From contig CAMDOM010000007.1 of assembly GCA_945903645.1 (NCBI GenBank), positions 17,077-81,076 of the forward strand: a DNA stretch of 64,000 nucleotides. The letters run 5' to 3'. Below the pieces are notes generated by a model that was given only the letters and a program-made list of their open reading frames with translations, searched no databases and was not told the origin of the DNA. The translations under genes and the position numbers were made by a program. Below, one piece after another: positions 16,863-25,817 of this stretch. This stretch comes from Chryseobacterium gleum (GTDB lineage Bacteria; Bacteroidota; Bacteroidia; UBA10329). Numbering within the stretch: the first letter of the stretch is position 1; each line of letters opens with the position of its first letter.

Positions 16863-18512
16863 CTAAAAATCATAGTAGAGGTTTCTGATGTCCGTTCGCA
16901 CCCCAAAATAGACCATCAGGTTGCGCTCATCGCCAAGGATATTGCTCTGATAACGGTGAACCACACCCAAACGCAACGTGAAATTACTTGTACGGTTTAT
17001 GGTGTAGGCTATCTCTGCGTTCTGGTACAACAAATGTGTTTTAATTCCCTGCCCGATACTGTTGCCGCCCGATTCGGGGCCATTAGCAGCGGCTAGGGTC
17101 GACATGTAGGTGTCGTTTCCGAAGTTGGTGCCGGTCGTGTCCTTACCCACAATGGCGTATGTGGTTCTGAATTCCACGCGAAAATCGTGATATCGGTAGC
17201 TAATCATACCCATGCCTTCATGGAAATTGGCTCCCAATGGATGCCCCAACGACTGGCCGTAGTGCATGTAGCTATTAAGTGGTGCAGTTGATGCGAAGGT
17301 GTAGGGTCGCACAGCGTTGTATTCCAACTGAATGTTGAGATTTTTAACCTTAAAGAGGTCAAACGCTTTGAAACCCACCTGCCAGCCCAATTTTTGTTCG
17401 ATATATCCAGCCACATTTAGCTTCTTGAAATTCAGGTCGTCAAACGCCATCTGCCCATATAATGCAGCTCCTTTGAACGGGATGATTTTCAAGTTTAGGC
17501 CCACTACAACGTTCTGATTTGATTCCTGTATCTCGAACTGAACAGGACGAATCATCATCAATGGATTGATAAAATTCCAATCGAACCCGCCATTGCCAGA
17601 ACCAGTGTCGGACGTATTGAAAATTATGCCTTCAAACAACCCAACTTGCACCCGCTTGCCAATGTTGGCGCTTAAATAGTGGAAGGTGGCCCACTTTTTT
17701 TTGTATCCCGTTTCGTAGGGTGTTGGGTGGCGTAGGTCCTGTAATTGAGTAAGCAGGTGCATGTACTGCAGCCCGCGCCATTTGGTGGTCAATTTTAGGA
17801 AAGGGTAGTTGAAGGGTGCATCTGACAATAGCAATGAACGGTAGCCTTCGCCAATGAAATGCTTGTCATTGCCAATCTGCAAGTTGAAGGCTTTGGTCGG
17901 AGTGAATGATACCACACCCGATGCCATCAGGTAATCGTAGCCAGTTGGTTGAACTTTTAGGGTCTTATAAATCACGTTGTCAAACTCAAAAGGCTTGAGC
18001 CAGCCCTGTCCGGGAATGGCCTTGTTACGCTCAATCCATTCGGTAATGTAGGGCATGAACGTAGCCTGATTCTCCCAAAAAGCGGTGAAGAACGAGAGCT
18101 TCCGGCCAATGCTGCCTTTTACCACAAAACCACGGGTGTTGATCACGTGACGGGCATCGCCAGCAAAATCGACACCATAATCCATATGAAAAACCGGGTC
18201 GAAGAATACTTGAAATTTGGTTGAGTCGAGCTTCAGCAGGCTTTCCATCACCATTTTGCGACCAACCCAAGTGCGGGCAAACTTGCCGGGTTGATAGTGA
18301 ACACTTCGAAGTGAATCGAACGGAATACTCTCGTTCAGTTCGTGAATGCGATAGGGCCGTACTGATGTATGAAATTGCTCTCCTGGCTGCTGCAACATGC
18401 CCTCAAATTCTCCATAAGTGGCGTTGTTGAGGGGATAGGCGTAATGTTCTTGCGCAAAACCGCTGGATGAAGCTAGGCAAGCAAAGAACAAAGCAATGAT
18501 AGCCTGCCGCAT
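16863..18512 (-). CDS. Outer-membrane barrel, Wzi-like capsule assembly family (copy 2)
   Basis: A 549-residue paralogue of the next gene in the operon, with a clear signal peptide (MRQAIIALFFACLASSSGFA). Shared blocks include GNDKHFIGEGYRSLLLSD, NFINPLMMIRPVQ, ALYGQMAFDDLNF and HPLGANFHEG. It begins the minus-strand pair, and its stop touches the start region of copy 1 with no gap. It is divergent from the cysC-cysD-cysN genes (133 bp between them), which themselves lead into the polysaccharide cluster. The likely role is anchoring or assembling surface polysaccharide at the outer membrane. The two copies are clearly diverged, so the duplication is not recent. An alternative is a general porin-like barrel of unknown cargo. 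Confidence 0.62.
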   Translation of the reverse strand: MRQAIIALFFACLASSSGFAQEHYAYPLNNATYGEFEGMLQQPGEQFHTSVRPYRIHELNESIPFDSLRSVHYQPGKFARTWVGRKMVMESLLKLDSTKFQVFFDPVFHMDYGVDFAGDARHVINTRGFVVKGSIGRKLSFFTAFWENQATFMPYITEWIERNKAIPGQGWLKPFEFDNVIYKTLKVQPTGYDYLMASGVVSFTPTKAFNLQIGNDKHFIGEGYRSLLLSDAPFNYPFLKLTTKWRGLQYMHLLTQLQDLRHPTPYETGYKKKWATFHYLSANIGKRVQVGLFEGIIFNTSDTGSGNGGFDWNFINPLMMIRPVQFEIQESNQNVVVGLNLKIIPFKGAALYGQMAFDDLNFKKLNVAGYIEQKLGWQVGFKAFDLFKVKNLNIQLEYNAVRPYTFASTAPLNSYMHYGQSLGHPLGANFHEGMGMISYRYHDFRVEFRTTYAIVGKDTTGTNFGNDTYMSTLAAANGPESGGNSIGQGIKTHLLYQNAEIAYTINRTSNFTLRLGVVHRYQSNILGDERNLMVYFGVRTDIRNLYYDF

Positions 18513-18645
18513 CTGTAATCAATTCCGACAAAGCTAATTTTTTTAACGAAAAGATTGCAATTAGTTTTAATGCTTTTGGGAGTGTTTCAAACGGATGAAT
18601 TAATATCCTACTTACTCGATAGGAATTATGTATTTGTCACCCTGA

Positions 18646-19257
18646 ATGAGCAGCCATTCTGAAAATATCAATCCTGTGTTTGAGCGCATTTTGCAACGCG
18701 GTGACAAGGAGGCGTTGCTTAAACAGCGAGGACTAGCGGTGTGGATGACTGGCCTCAGCGGATCTGGCAAGACCACCATTGCCATTGAATTGGAGAAATT
18801 GTTGAATGAGTGTGGGTATGTTACTCAGATACTTGATGGCGACAATATTCGTGTAGGGATTAATCGTTATTTAGGTTTTAGCGAGGCAGACCGCGAGGAG
18901 AACATCCGCAGGATAGCTGAGGTGACCAAACTGTTCGTCAACTGCGGTATCATCACCATCAATTGCTTTGTCAGTCCGACTGTTGCGTTGCGCAATATGG
19001 CAAAAGAGGTCATCGGTAGTGATGATTTTGTAGAGGTCTTTATCAACACATCCTTTGACATCTGCGAACAGCGCGATGTTAAAGGATTGTATAAAAAGGC
19101 GCGGGTAGGCGAGATTAAGAATTTCACTGGTCTTGACGCACCTTTAGAGGTGCCGATTTCTGCTTTCATTAATGTCCCAACCGCAGACCGAAACGCGGAG
19201 GAATGCGCTGGACAAATTCTTAAAATTATCGAACCGCGTATCTTATTCAAATCATAG
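18646..19257 (+). CDS. cysC: Adenylyl-sulfate kinase
   Basis: Phosphorylates adenylyl sulfate (APS) at the 3' position to make PAPS, the sulfate donor. It has 203 residues. The P-loop GLSGSGKT is at 36-43, followed by the family blocks LDGDNIRVGINRYLGFSEADREENIRR and NCGIITINCFVSP. Then come VEVFINTSFDICEQRDVKGLYKKARVG and the closing FTGLDAPLEVP. All active-site blocks are present. It starts an operon with cysD 3 bp downstream. In Bacteroidota a separate CysC with CysD and CysN often stands next to surface-polysaccharide genes, where PAPS feeds sulfotransferases rather than cysteine synthesis. No sulfotransferase is visible in this window. Confidence 0.95.
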   Translation: MSSHSENINPVFERILQRGDKEALLKQRGLAVWMTGLSGSGKTTIAIELEKLLNECGYVTQILDGDNIRVGINRYLGFSEADREENIRRIAEVTKLFVNCGIITINCFVSPTVALRNMAKEVIGSDDFVEVFINTSFDICEQRDVKGLYKKARVGEIKNFTGLDAPLEVPISAFINVPTADRNAEECAGQILKIIEPRILFKS

Positions 19258-19260
19258 CTA

Positions 19261-20172
19261 ATGGACACGTATAAATTGAATCATCTACGTGAATTGGAGG
19301 CCAAATCGGTCTATGTGCTACGCGAAGTGGCGGCTCAGTTCGAAAACCCTGTGCTGTTGTTCTCTGGCGGTAAAGATTCGATTGTGATGACACACTTGGC
19401 CATGAAGGCGTTCTATCCTGCCAGCATTCCTTTTCCGCTGTTGCATGTGGACACGGGGCATAATTTCCCAGAGACGATAGCCTATCGCGATTCTATGGTA
19501 AAGCGCATCGATGCAAAACTCATCGTGGCATCGGTCCAAGATTCCATCGACCAAGGCCGTGCGGTGGAAGAGAAAGGTTTCAACGCCAGTCGCAATGCCC
19601 TACAGACCGTCACGCTGCTCGATGCCATAGAGGCCAATCGCTTTGATTGTGCCATGGGTGGTGGTCGGAGAGACGAAGAAAAGGCACGCGCCAAGGAGCG
19701 TTTCTTCTCCCACCGCGATGAGTTTGGCCAATGGGACCCTAAGAACCAACGCCCCGAGCTGTGGAACATTTTCAATGGCCGTAAGCATTTGGGCGAGCAT
19801 TTTGGAGTGTTCCCCATCAGCAACTGGACCGAGATGGACGTGTGGCAATACATTCTGATGGAGAATATTCCTATGCCGAGCATCTATTGCACACACCAAA
19901 GGCAGTGTTTTGAGCGAGGTGGGGCTATTTATGCGCATTCGGAATTCATGAATCTGCGCCCCTCAGAAATTGATGGGCTGCGCGAAATGCAAGTACGTTT
20001 TCGCACCATTGGCGATATGACTTGCACGGGAGAAACCCTTTCATCGGCCTCCACATTGATTGAGATTATTGAGGAAGTATCCGCCTCACGCGTCACGGAA
20101 AGGGGCAGCCGTCAGGACGATAAACGCTCTGAGGCTGTGATGGAAGACCGAAAAAAGCAAGGCTATTTTTAG
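19261..20172 (+). CDS. cysD: Sulfate adenylyltransferase small subunit
   Basis: The catalytic subunit of ATP sulfurylase, which adenylates sulfate to APS while CysN hydrolyses GTP. It has 303 residues, full length. The ATP pyrophosphatase loop SGGKDS is at 35-40. The blocks HVDTGHNFPETIAYRD, GGGRRDEEKARAKERFFS and FPISNWTEMDVWQYI are intact, and the C terminus is the usual RQDDKRSEAVMEDRKKQGYF. It lies between cysC (3 bp before) and cysN (6 bp after). The gene itself looks fully functional, but its partner subunit is interrupted, which would leave it without its GTPase activator. Confidence 0.96.
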   Translation: MDTYKLNHLRELEAKSVYVLREVAAQFENPVLLFSGGKDSIVMTHLAMKAFYPASIPFPLLHVDTGHNFPETIAYRDSMVKRIDAKLIVASVQDSIDQGRAVEEKGFNASRNALQTVTLLDAIEANRFDCAMGGGRRDEEKARAKERFFSHRDEFGQWDPKNQRPELWNIFNGRKHLGEHFGVFPISNWTEMDVWQYILMENIPMPSIYCTHQRQCFERGGAIYAHSEFMNLRPSEIDGLREMQVRFRTIGDMTCTGETLSSASTLIEIIEEVSASRVTERGSRQDDKRSEAVMEDRKKQGYF

Positions 20173-20178
20173 ACCAGT

Positions 20179-21459
20179 ATGAGCACAATATCACGCGGTC
20201 CCCAAGGCTATTTGGATATGGAGCTGCTGCGTTTCACCACTGCTGGCAGTGGTGACGATGGCAAAAGCACGCTTATCGGGCGTTTATTGTACGACAGCAA
20301 ATCCATCTTCGAAGATCAGATGGAGGCCATCCAATTGGCCAGTGAACGTAAGGGCGAAGATCATGTGAATCTCGCGTTGCTGACAGATGGCCTTAGTGCC
20401 GAGCGCGAACAAGGCATCACCATCGATTTGGCGTATCGCTATTTCGCCACACCCAAGCGCAAGTTCATTATTGCCGATACACCAGGCCATATTCAGTACA
20501 CACGCAATATGGTTACTGGAGCGAGCACCGCCAATCTTGCTATCATTCTGATAGATGCGCGCAAGGGAGTGATTGAATAAACCAAGCGCCACGCCTACAT
20601 CGCCTCGTTGCTGCAGATTCCGCATTTGGTGGTCTGTGTCAACAAGATGGATCTTGTGGAATACTCGGAAGAGGTCTTTGATAAATTGTGCAAGGATTTC
20701 GAAGATTTCTTGGCCAAACTGGATGTTCAGGATGTTCGGTTCGTACCGATAAGTGCTCTTTTGGGTGATAATGTGGTGGACCGTTCTGCCAAGATGAACT
20801 GGTATAATGGTTCTACACTGATGCACATTCTTGAGCACGTGCACATTGGCAGCGATCACAATCACATCGATGCGCGCTTTCCGGTGCAGTATATTATTCT
20901 CCCAATGAAAACGGAACATCACGACTATCGTGGATATGCTGGCCGCGTGGCCGGAGGCATTTTCCGCGTAGGCGATGAAGTGGTGGTGCTTCCATCAGGA
21001 TTCACTTCAAAAATTCTAACCATTGATAAAATGGACGGCACTTCGGGTCATGCGTTTGCACCCGCATCTGTTACCATGACTCTGGAAGATGATATTGACA
21101 TAAGTCGAGGTGATATGATTGTCAAAGTTAATAACCGCCCAAAAGTTGAGCAGGATATCGACCTGATGGTGTGTTGGATGGAAGAAAAACCGCTGCAGAT
21201 TGGAGGAAAATATAGCTTAAAACACACCACCAAAGACGCACGATGCGTTATCAAAGCAGTGGTTTACAAGATGGACATCAATACATTCCAGAAATCGGAA
21301 GGCGAACATACATTGGGGCTTAATGACATCGGTCGAATCAGTATTCGGGCCACTTTACCACTTTTCGTAGACAGTTATAGGAAGAACCGCTCCACTGGAA
21401 GCCTTATTCTCATTGACGAAGCGACCAACAGTACGGTCGCAGCGGGCATGATAGTGTAA
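20179..21459 (+). pseudogene. cysN: Sulfate adenylyltransferase large subunit with an in-frame nonsense codon
   Basis: A GTPase subunit of ATP sulfurylase of 427 codons, interrupted by TAA at 20578-20580 (codon 134). Both sides lie in the same frame and read as one protein, with ARKGVIE, then stop, then TKRHAYIASLLQIPHL. Related CysN proteins have Gln here (for example DQTRRHSFIATLL), so a single CAA to TAA change explains it. G1 (GSGDDGKS, 23-30) and G3 (DTPGH, 100-104) precede the stop, while G4 (NKMD, 155-158) follows it, so neither fragment can be a GTPase alone. The rest (domains II and III, to residue 426) is intact, which suggests a very recent mutation or a sequence error. TAA is a normal stop in neighbouring genes, so recoding is unlikely. 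Confidence 0.9.
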
Positions 21460-21487
21460 ACCGCGAATTTCTTCTGACTTTTGCGCC

Positions 21488-22882
21488 ATGGACTGGACTC
21501 CACGCATTTTGGTGATAGGTGATGTGATGCTGGACCGTTACATTGCTGGATTGGTAGACAGAGTTAGTCCCGAAGCACCCGTTCCGGTTGTCAAAGTACA
21601 GAACGAATGGAGCACACTTGGCGGAGCGGCAAACGTTGCAGCAAACGTTGCCAGCCTTGGCGGAAGCCCCATTCTTATTGGACTTATCGGAAACGATGTA
21701 GCGGGCGAAGAACTTCTTAGTGCTTGCAAAGAACAAGGCATTGACGCCAATCTGTTTCGCTCCATTACGCCAACCATCACCAAGAGCCGCGTCATTGCTG
21801 GTCAACAGATAGTGCGTATTGACCGCGAAGAGCAACATATTTGGACAACTGAACAATTACAGTCTCTAAAAGACTATTTGGCCTCCATTTCTTCTGATAT
21901 TTCTCTCGTTCTGTTATCCGATTATGCTAAAGGTACAGTAAGCAATCAAGTCTTAGAACTACTGATGTCGTGGGCTGCGGAAAATGCCCTCCGGGTCATC
22001 GTAGACCCGAAACGCAGCGATTGGGAATTTTACCACAATCCGTATCTTATCACTCCCAATTTGAAAGAGCTGCAATTGGCCGCTGGTTGCGTGGTTGCCA
22101 ATGATGACAATGACGTGGTGCGGGCAGCAAGGAGTCTTTACATAAAGGGCATAGCCCAGAACATACTAATTACTCGTTCCAGTGAAGGGATGACCTTGAT
22201 AGGAGAAGGATATGTATTCAATGTGCCAGCCGTAGCTCAGGAGATATTTGATGTTAGCGGGGCGGGAGACACGGTATTGGCTACAATAGGTGTTTGGTTG
22301 GCCGAAGGGAACATGCTAAAAGAAAGTGTTCTTGCGGCCAACACTGCCGCTGGAATTGCAATTGGCAAACGAGGAACGACCTCGGTGCTGCGCAATGAAG
22401 TTAATTCCTCACTAAGATTGTGTTCGGCTAAGGTTATCAACCGTGAGGATGCCCCACAACTGTGTGAAACACTGAAAGGCAAGAAGGTTGTTTTCACCAA
22501 CGGTTGCTTCGATGTGCTACATAAAGGACATCGCCAGTTGTTACAGGAAGCCAAATCATTTGGAGATGTGTTGATTGTAGGGTTAAACAGTGATGATTCA
22601 GTAAAACGACTAAAAGGATCTGAACGGCCTGTCAACAGTGCATTTACAAGACAAAATGTGCTGGCCTCCATAGATGCGGTTGATTTTATAATTGAGTTCA
22701 AAGAAGACACTCCATTGGAATTGATTCGTGAATTGATGCCCGATGTATTAGTTAAGGGCGGGGATTATCAAGTAAACGAAATCGTTGGAAATGAATTAGT
22801 TTCAGAGAATCGAATCGTTCCATTGGTCGCGGGTTTTGCATCATCTTTATTATTGGGCCCAACCAACCCAGCTACAACTTGA
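21488..22882 (+). CDS. hldE: Bifunctional heptose-7-phosphate kinase / heptose-1-phosphate adenylyltransferase
   Basis: Makes ADP-heptose precursors for lipopolysaccharide core or a surface glycan. It has 464 residues in two domains. The first is a PfkB-type kinase (1 to about 315), with GDVMLDRYIAG at the N terminus, the GGAANVAANVASLG substrate block and the catalytic base Asp261 in SGAGDT. The second is a cytidylyltransferase-fold domain (about 330-464), with FTNGCFDVLHKGH (HxGH at 345-348), the SVKRLKG block, and LVKGGDY. The last 20 residues (after IVPLVAGF) differ from the usual GFSTS-helix ending, so the extreme C terminus may have been altered, perhaps by the rearrangement that left the wecB remnant just downstream. 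It starts 28 bp after cysN. Confidence 0.92.
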   Translation: MDWTPRILVIGDVMLDRYIAGLVDRVSPEAPVPVVKVQNEWSTLGGAANVAANVASLGGSPILIGLIGNDVAGEELLSACKEQGIDANLFRSITPTITKSRVIAGQQIVRIDREEQHIWTTEQLQSLKDYLASISSDISLVLLSDYAKGTVSNQVLELLMSWAAENALRVIVDPKRSDWEFYHNPYLITPNLKELQLAAGCVVANDDNDVVRAARSLYIKGIAQNILITRSSEGMTLIGEGYVFNVPAVAQEIFDVSGAGDTVLATIGVWLAEGNMLKESVLAANTAAGIAIGKRGTTSVLRNEVNSSLRLCSAKVINREDAPQLCETLKGKKVVFTNGCFDVLHKGHRQLLQEAKSFGDVLIVGLNSDDSVKRLKGSERPVNSAFTRQNVLASIDAVDFIIEFKEDTPLELIRELMPDVLVKGGDYQVNEIVGNELVSENRIVPLVAGFASSLLLGPTNPATT

Positions 22883-22964
22883 TTATAGTAATTGTTTTAG
22901 TAAATCATATTACTTTTTAATTACATGATTAACAATTTTATTTATCAATTGAAGTAATTAGACC

Positions 22965-23168
22965 ATGCTGATAGACCTGATTGCTGGAGCGCGTTTAAAC
23001 TTCATGAAAATCGCTCAATTGGAAGCTGGCATCCGTTTAGGAGATTGGACAATGCCGCTGGAAATCAATAAACAGGTCAAAGATTCAATCTCAAATTTCT
23101 TCTATACTGCATCTGAGACCGCTAGTCAGAATTTACGTGAAATGCTTGCGAGAAAATTCTTTTCGTAA
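22965..23168 (+). pseudogene. wecB: wecB (UDP-GlcNAc 2-epimerase) remnant with an internal deletion
   Basis: A 67-codon open frame that reads as two separate pieces of WecB joined together. Codons about 7-17 (IAGARLNFMKIA) match the N-terminal nucleotide-sugar motif (VxGARPNFMKIAP). The sequence then jumps directly to QLEAGIRLGDWTMPLEINKQ and ISNFFYTASETASQNLREM, which matches the mid-protein block (HVEAGLRSGDRTMPEEINR, then ISD-LLF-SE-NL) normally about 90 residues later. The C-terminal two thirds are missing. This is a deletion product, not an enzyme. It points to an earlier epimerase gene at this spot, presumably feeding ManNAc-type sugars into an older glycan. Confidence 0.75.
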
Positions 23169-23271
23169 GAAAATGGAGAAAAGTAAGACGCCTAAATTAT
23201 GGGATAACTGAACCGTTGATTACATAGTTTGTCCCCAGATACAGCAAAAAATACCCTAATAAAATTACATT

Positions 23272-23288
23272 TTGATTTGGCAAATCAA
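23272..23288 (+). promoter_or_regulatory. Perfect palindrome upstream of the polymerase gene
   Basis: TTGATTTG and CAAATCAA flank a single G, an eight-base-arm perfect dyad 38 bases before the ATG of the Wzy-like gene. It lies after the last decayed gene, where a promoter for the glycan operon would be expected. Function inferred from position only. Confidence 0.35.
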
Positions 23289-23326
23289 TAGTTAATCTTT
23301 AGCGATTAAAAAATCGATATTAATTA

Positions 23327-24589
23327 ATGGTAACAAGAATCCCCAAAATTACCCACGCTGAGTTTTTACAGAGTACACCAGTTTTTGGTCAAACTTATCT
23401 ACTAAATAGTGCCCCTCTATTCACGGCTATTTTATGTGTTTTTTTACTTTCAGGTCCACTAAAACTAATCTTAGCTGCTTTTTCAATACAGACGCCACTG
23501 GACTTAACTCTATTCAGCGCCATTGCCCTCGTCCCTTTTCTGATAGTAGGTAATAAACTTTGCAATAAAGAACTTGGCGCATTAAGTCTTCTTGTTGTTT
23601 TCATGACATACTACACCGCCCGCTCTCTTTCTGAAAACTCTGGTTTGTACGCTCAAGAAAAACTACTGTATTCCTTCTTGAATTTATTCACAGTTTCTGT
23701 GATTTTAAGACAGAGGTCGTTTCACATCAAAACAGCTCTCTGGGTTTTCAGCGCAATAGGTGGATTATTTTTTATTCTGGTATTATGGAGTGTGCGTATT
23801 AGCTTTTTGGAGGGATTTAATAGCGTACTTCCAGTTGCCAATGCAACTGAAGTTTTAAGTGAGTTTAGGGGTGGTTATCTAACTTGTGCTCTGATAATAA
23901 CAATTGCATCATTCCTTTATCAACAATCCTTCCCCAATCGTTCCTTTACCTTGAATAGAGTCGTTGTCGGAGTAGGCTGCTTTCTAATTGGTGCACGTGG
24001 ACCTTTGGTGTTTTTTATTGTGGTATTGATTCTTATGTTTCTCAGACAGTCATTTCAGTCCACAAGAAAAAGCGCTTTAAAATACACGGTGAATGGCCTT
24101 GTAATGGTAGGGATGCTTTTACTTCTGTTACTAACCTTTCAGGAAGACAACAAGATATTGGAGTTGATTATGCCGTCTGTGCAACGGTTTTCCAATCTCA
24201 CCAGTTTTACAGGAGAGTCAATTGACGTACGAGTTGACCAATTGAATTTTGTTTATGAACAAGCCTTGTTTTTTGAAAATGTACTATTGGGTCATGGAAC
24301 GGGATCATTTGGAGTGCTCTACGCACAGGCAGATACACGGATGTATCCTCACAACTTTCTGGCGGAAGTTTTTTTTGAGACTGGCCTTATTGGGTTGTTT
24401 ATGCTAGTACTCTTTTTGTTCTTGTGTTTCGGAGGCGGACCAGGTAAAAATTATTTTTGGTGGATTGCATTATTGATATTTCTGAATGCAATGAAAACAT
24501 ATGCATTTGAAGATTTGCGTCTGTTATTTGCCTTTCTTACGTTGACTTTGCTTTCAAGACCAGTTACCACATCTCATGAGCGACTATAG
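23327..24589 (+). CDS. Wzy-type O-antigen/exopolysaccharide polymerase
   Basis: A 420-residue polytopic membrane protein with about 10-12 hydrophobic segments and a periplasmic loop holding GHGTGSFGVLYAQADTRMYPHNFLAEVFFETGLIG at about 325-359. The H-N-x3-E pattern in that block is the mark of the O-antigen ligase/polymerase (Wzy_C) superfamily. It would link undecaprenyl-bound repeat units in the periplasm. Sequences of this class are so variable that the exact glycan cannot be inferred. The gene is AT-rich compared with hemB or feoB, as is usual for exchanged glycan loci. It overlaps the flippase gene by 14 bp. Ligase rather than polymerase remains possible, but the location among Wzx and Pgl genes favours polymerase. 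Confidence 0.75.
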   Translation: MVTRIPKITHAEFLQSTPVFGQTYLLNSAPLFTAILCVFLLSGPLKLILAAFSIQTPLDLTLFSAIALVPFLIVGNKLCNKELGALSLLVVFMTYYTARSLSENSGLYAQEKLLYSFLNLFTVSVILRQRSFHIKTALWVFSAIGGLFFILVLWSVRISFLEGFNSVLPVANATEVLSEFRGGYLTCALIITIASFLYQQSFPNRSFTLNRVVVGVGCFLIGARGPLVFFIVVLILMFLRQSFQSTRKSALKYTVNGLVMVGMLLLLLLTFQEDNKILELIMPSVQRFSNLTSFTGESIDVRVDQLNFVYEQALFFENVLLGHGTGSFGVLYAQADTRMYPHNFLAEVFFETGLIGLFMLVLFLFLCFGGGPGKNYFWWIALLIFLNAMKTYAFEDLRLLFAFLTLTLLSRPVTTSHERL

Positions 24590-25817
24590 AAATCGCATAT
24601 TGAAGTTAGTGGGTTCGTCAATATTCGCGCAGTTAATTTCTGTATTATCGTCTCCCATTCTTACTCGTATATACTCCCCAGAGGATTTCGGGATTTTCTC
24701 CTTATTTCTGTCATTTGTAGGAATATTGGGGCCGATTTCTGCTTTCAATTTTGAATTAGTGATTCAACGTCAACTTACCGAGGAGAATGCATTTGGCGTC
24801 TTTGAACTGGGAATTTACACCGCTTTTTGCAATTCCATCCTTTTTTCCATGTTGTTCTACTTTATGGTTCGCTTCGATTTATTAGGCTTTGGGGTGTTTC
24901 ATTGGGGACATACCTTGATGGTGTTGTTCACTTTAATTGCAATCGCCACTTTCGGATTAAGTCGATTTATGTTAATACGGTTAAATGATTTTGAGACCAT
25001 TAACAAAGTAACAATAATTCGAAGTTTAATTAGATCGGTTTTACAATGTGTTTTAGGAATATTAATTCCCAGTTCTTTTGGCTTGTTACTCGGAGAGACG
25101 GTAGGTAGGGGAGCAGGTAATTGGCAAATGATAAAGAAGTTTCAAACTAGACGTAGACTTGCTCATATCTCAGATTCGTTAAAGAGTAGATTCTTGGTTA
25201 ACAAAAATTATCCGTTTTTTGTTGCGCCAAGTACTTTGATAAATGCCGCGGCAACATTGATGCCTGTCGTCCTGATAAATAAGTATTATACAATTGAACT
25301 AGCTGGATTATACGGCTTGGTTATTCGAGCGGTAGATCTTCCAGTTGCTGTTATTGGGGCGAGTGTTGCAGACGCTTATTATGAGCGAGCCAGCAATGAG
25401 CGTGCACGCTTGAAGGAATTTATTTGGAAGCATGTTCTTTGGCTTTTTTTTATTGCATTAATAGGTGCTATTGGCCTATTTTTTTCAGCAGGAACAATAT
25501 TTTCGCTGGTATTTGGTCAAGAATGGGGTGATGCAGGGCAAATATTGGTGCTTTTGCTTCCTCATTTTGTATTGCAGTTCTGCATATTCCCAATAAGCAG
25601 AACCCTTCATCTCATTGGCCAAGAGAAATTCAAACTTATATATGACCTTTCGGCATTTATTTCGGCAACTTTGCCTTTCGTTCTAGGGTCACAGTTTAAA
25701 TTATCATTTCAAGATACAGTGTTTACATATTCCTGCTTTCGAGGCTTGTCATATTTGCTCATGTTTGTTCTTATTTTGAATCTGGTAAAAAGGTATGAAA
25801 ACTCGTTCGGAAAATAG
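24576..25817 (+). CDS. Wzx-type polysaccharide flippase
   Basis: A 413-residue integral membrane protein with about 12 hydrophobic segments of the MATE/oligosaccharidyl-lipid flippase superfamily. The N terminus reads SSIFAQLISVLSSPILTRIYSPEDFGIFSLFLSFVGIL, the hallmark start of Wzx (a helix, then PILTR-Y-PEDFG). It moves the undecaprenyl-linked repeat unit across the inner membrane. The gene overlaps the polymerase by 14 bp at its start and the deacetylase by 23 bp at its end, so translation is coupled. Codon usage is AT-rich like its neighbours. Confidence 0.85.
   Translation: MSDYRNRILKLVGSSIFAQLISVLSSPILTRIYSPEDFGIFSLFLSFVGILGPISAFNFELVIQRQLTEENAFGVFELGIYTAFCNSILFSMLFYFMVRFDLLGFGVFHWGHTLMVLFTLIAIATFGLSRFMLIRLNDFETINKVTIIRSLIRSVLQCVLGILIPSSFGLLLGETVGRGAGNWQMIKKFQTRRRLAHISDSLKSRFLVNKNYPFFVAPSTLINAAATLMPVVLINKYYTIELAGLYGLVIRAVDLPVAVIGASVADAYYERASNERARLKEFIWKHVLWLFFIALIGAIGLFFSAGTIFSLVFGQEWGDAGQILVLLLPHFVLQFCIFPISRTLHLIGQEKFKLIYDLSAFISATLPFVLGSQFKLSFQDTVFTYSCFRGLSYLLMFVLILNLVKRYENSFGK

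Larger units (their letters stand above)
22883..23326. other. AT-rich gap holding a gene remnant and a dyad
   Basis: This 444-bp gap separates hldE from the polymerase gene. It contains the wecB remnant (22965-23168) and a palindrome at 23272-23288; the remainder is AT-rich with no other coding signal. Confidence 0.7.

Noticed and set aside
20578..20580. TAA recoding or selenocysteine-like readthrough
   Set aside because: TAA ends many intact genes here (hemB, for example) and no recoding element follows; a single point mutation is simpler.
20284..20922. A 212-codon antisense frame opposite cysN
   Set aside because: It is opposite a conserved coding region and shows only shadow composition with no recognisable motifs.
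20608..21459. The second half of cysN as a separate gene
   Set aside because: It starts at an in-frame TTG within the family alignment and lacks G1 and G3, so it cannot be an independent GTPase; it is the remainder of the interrupted gene.
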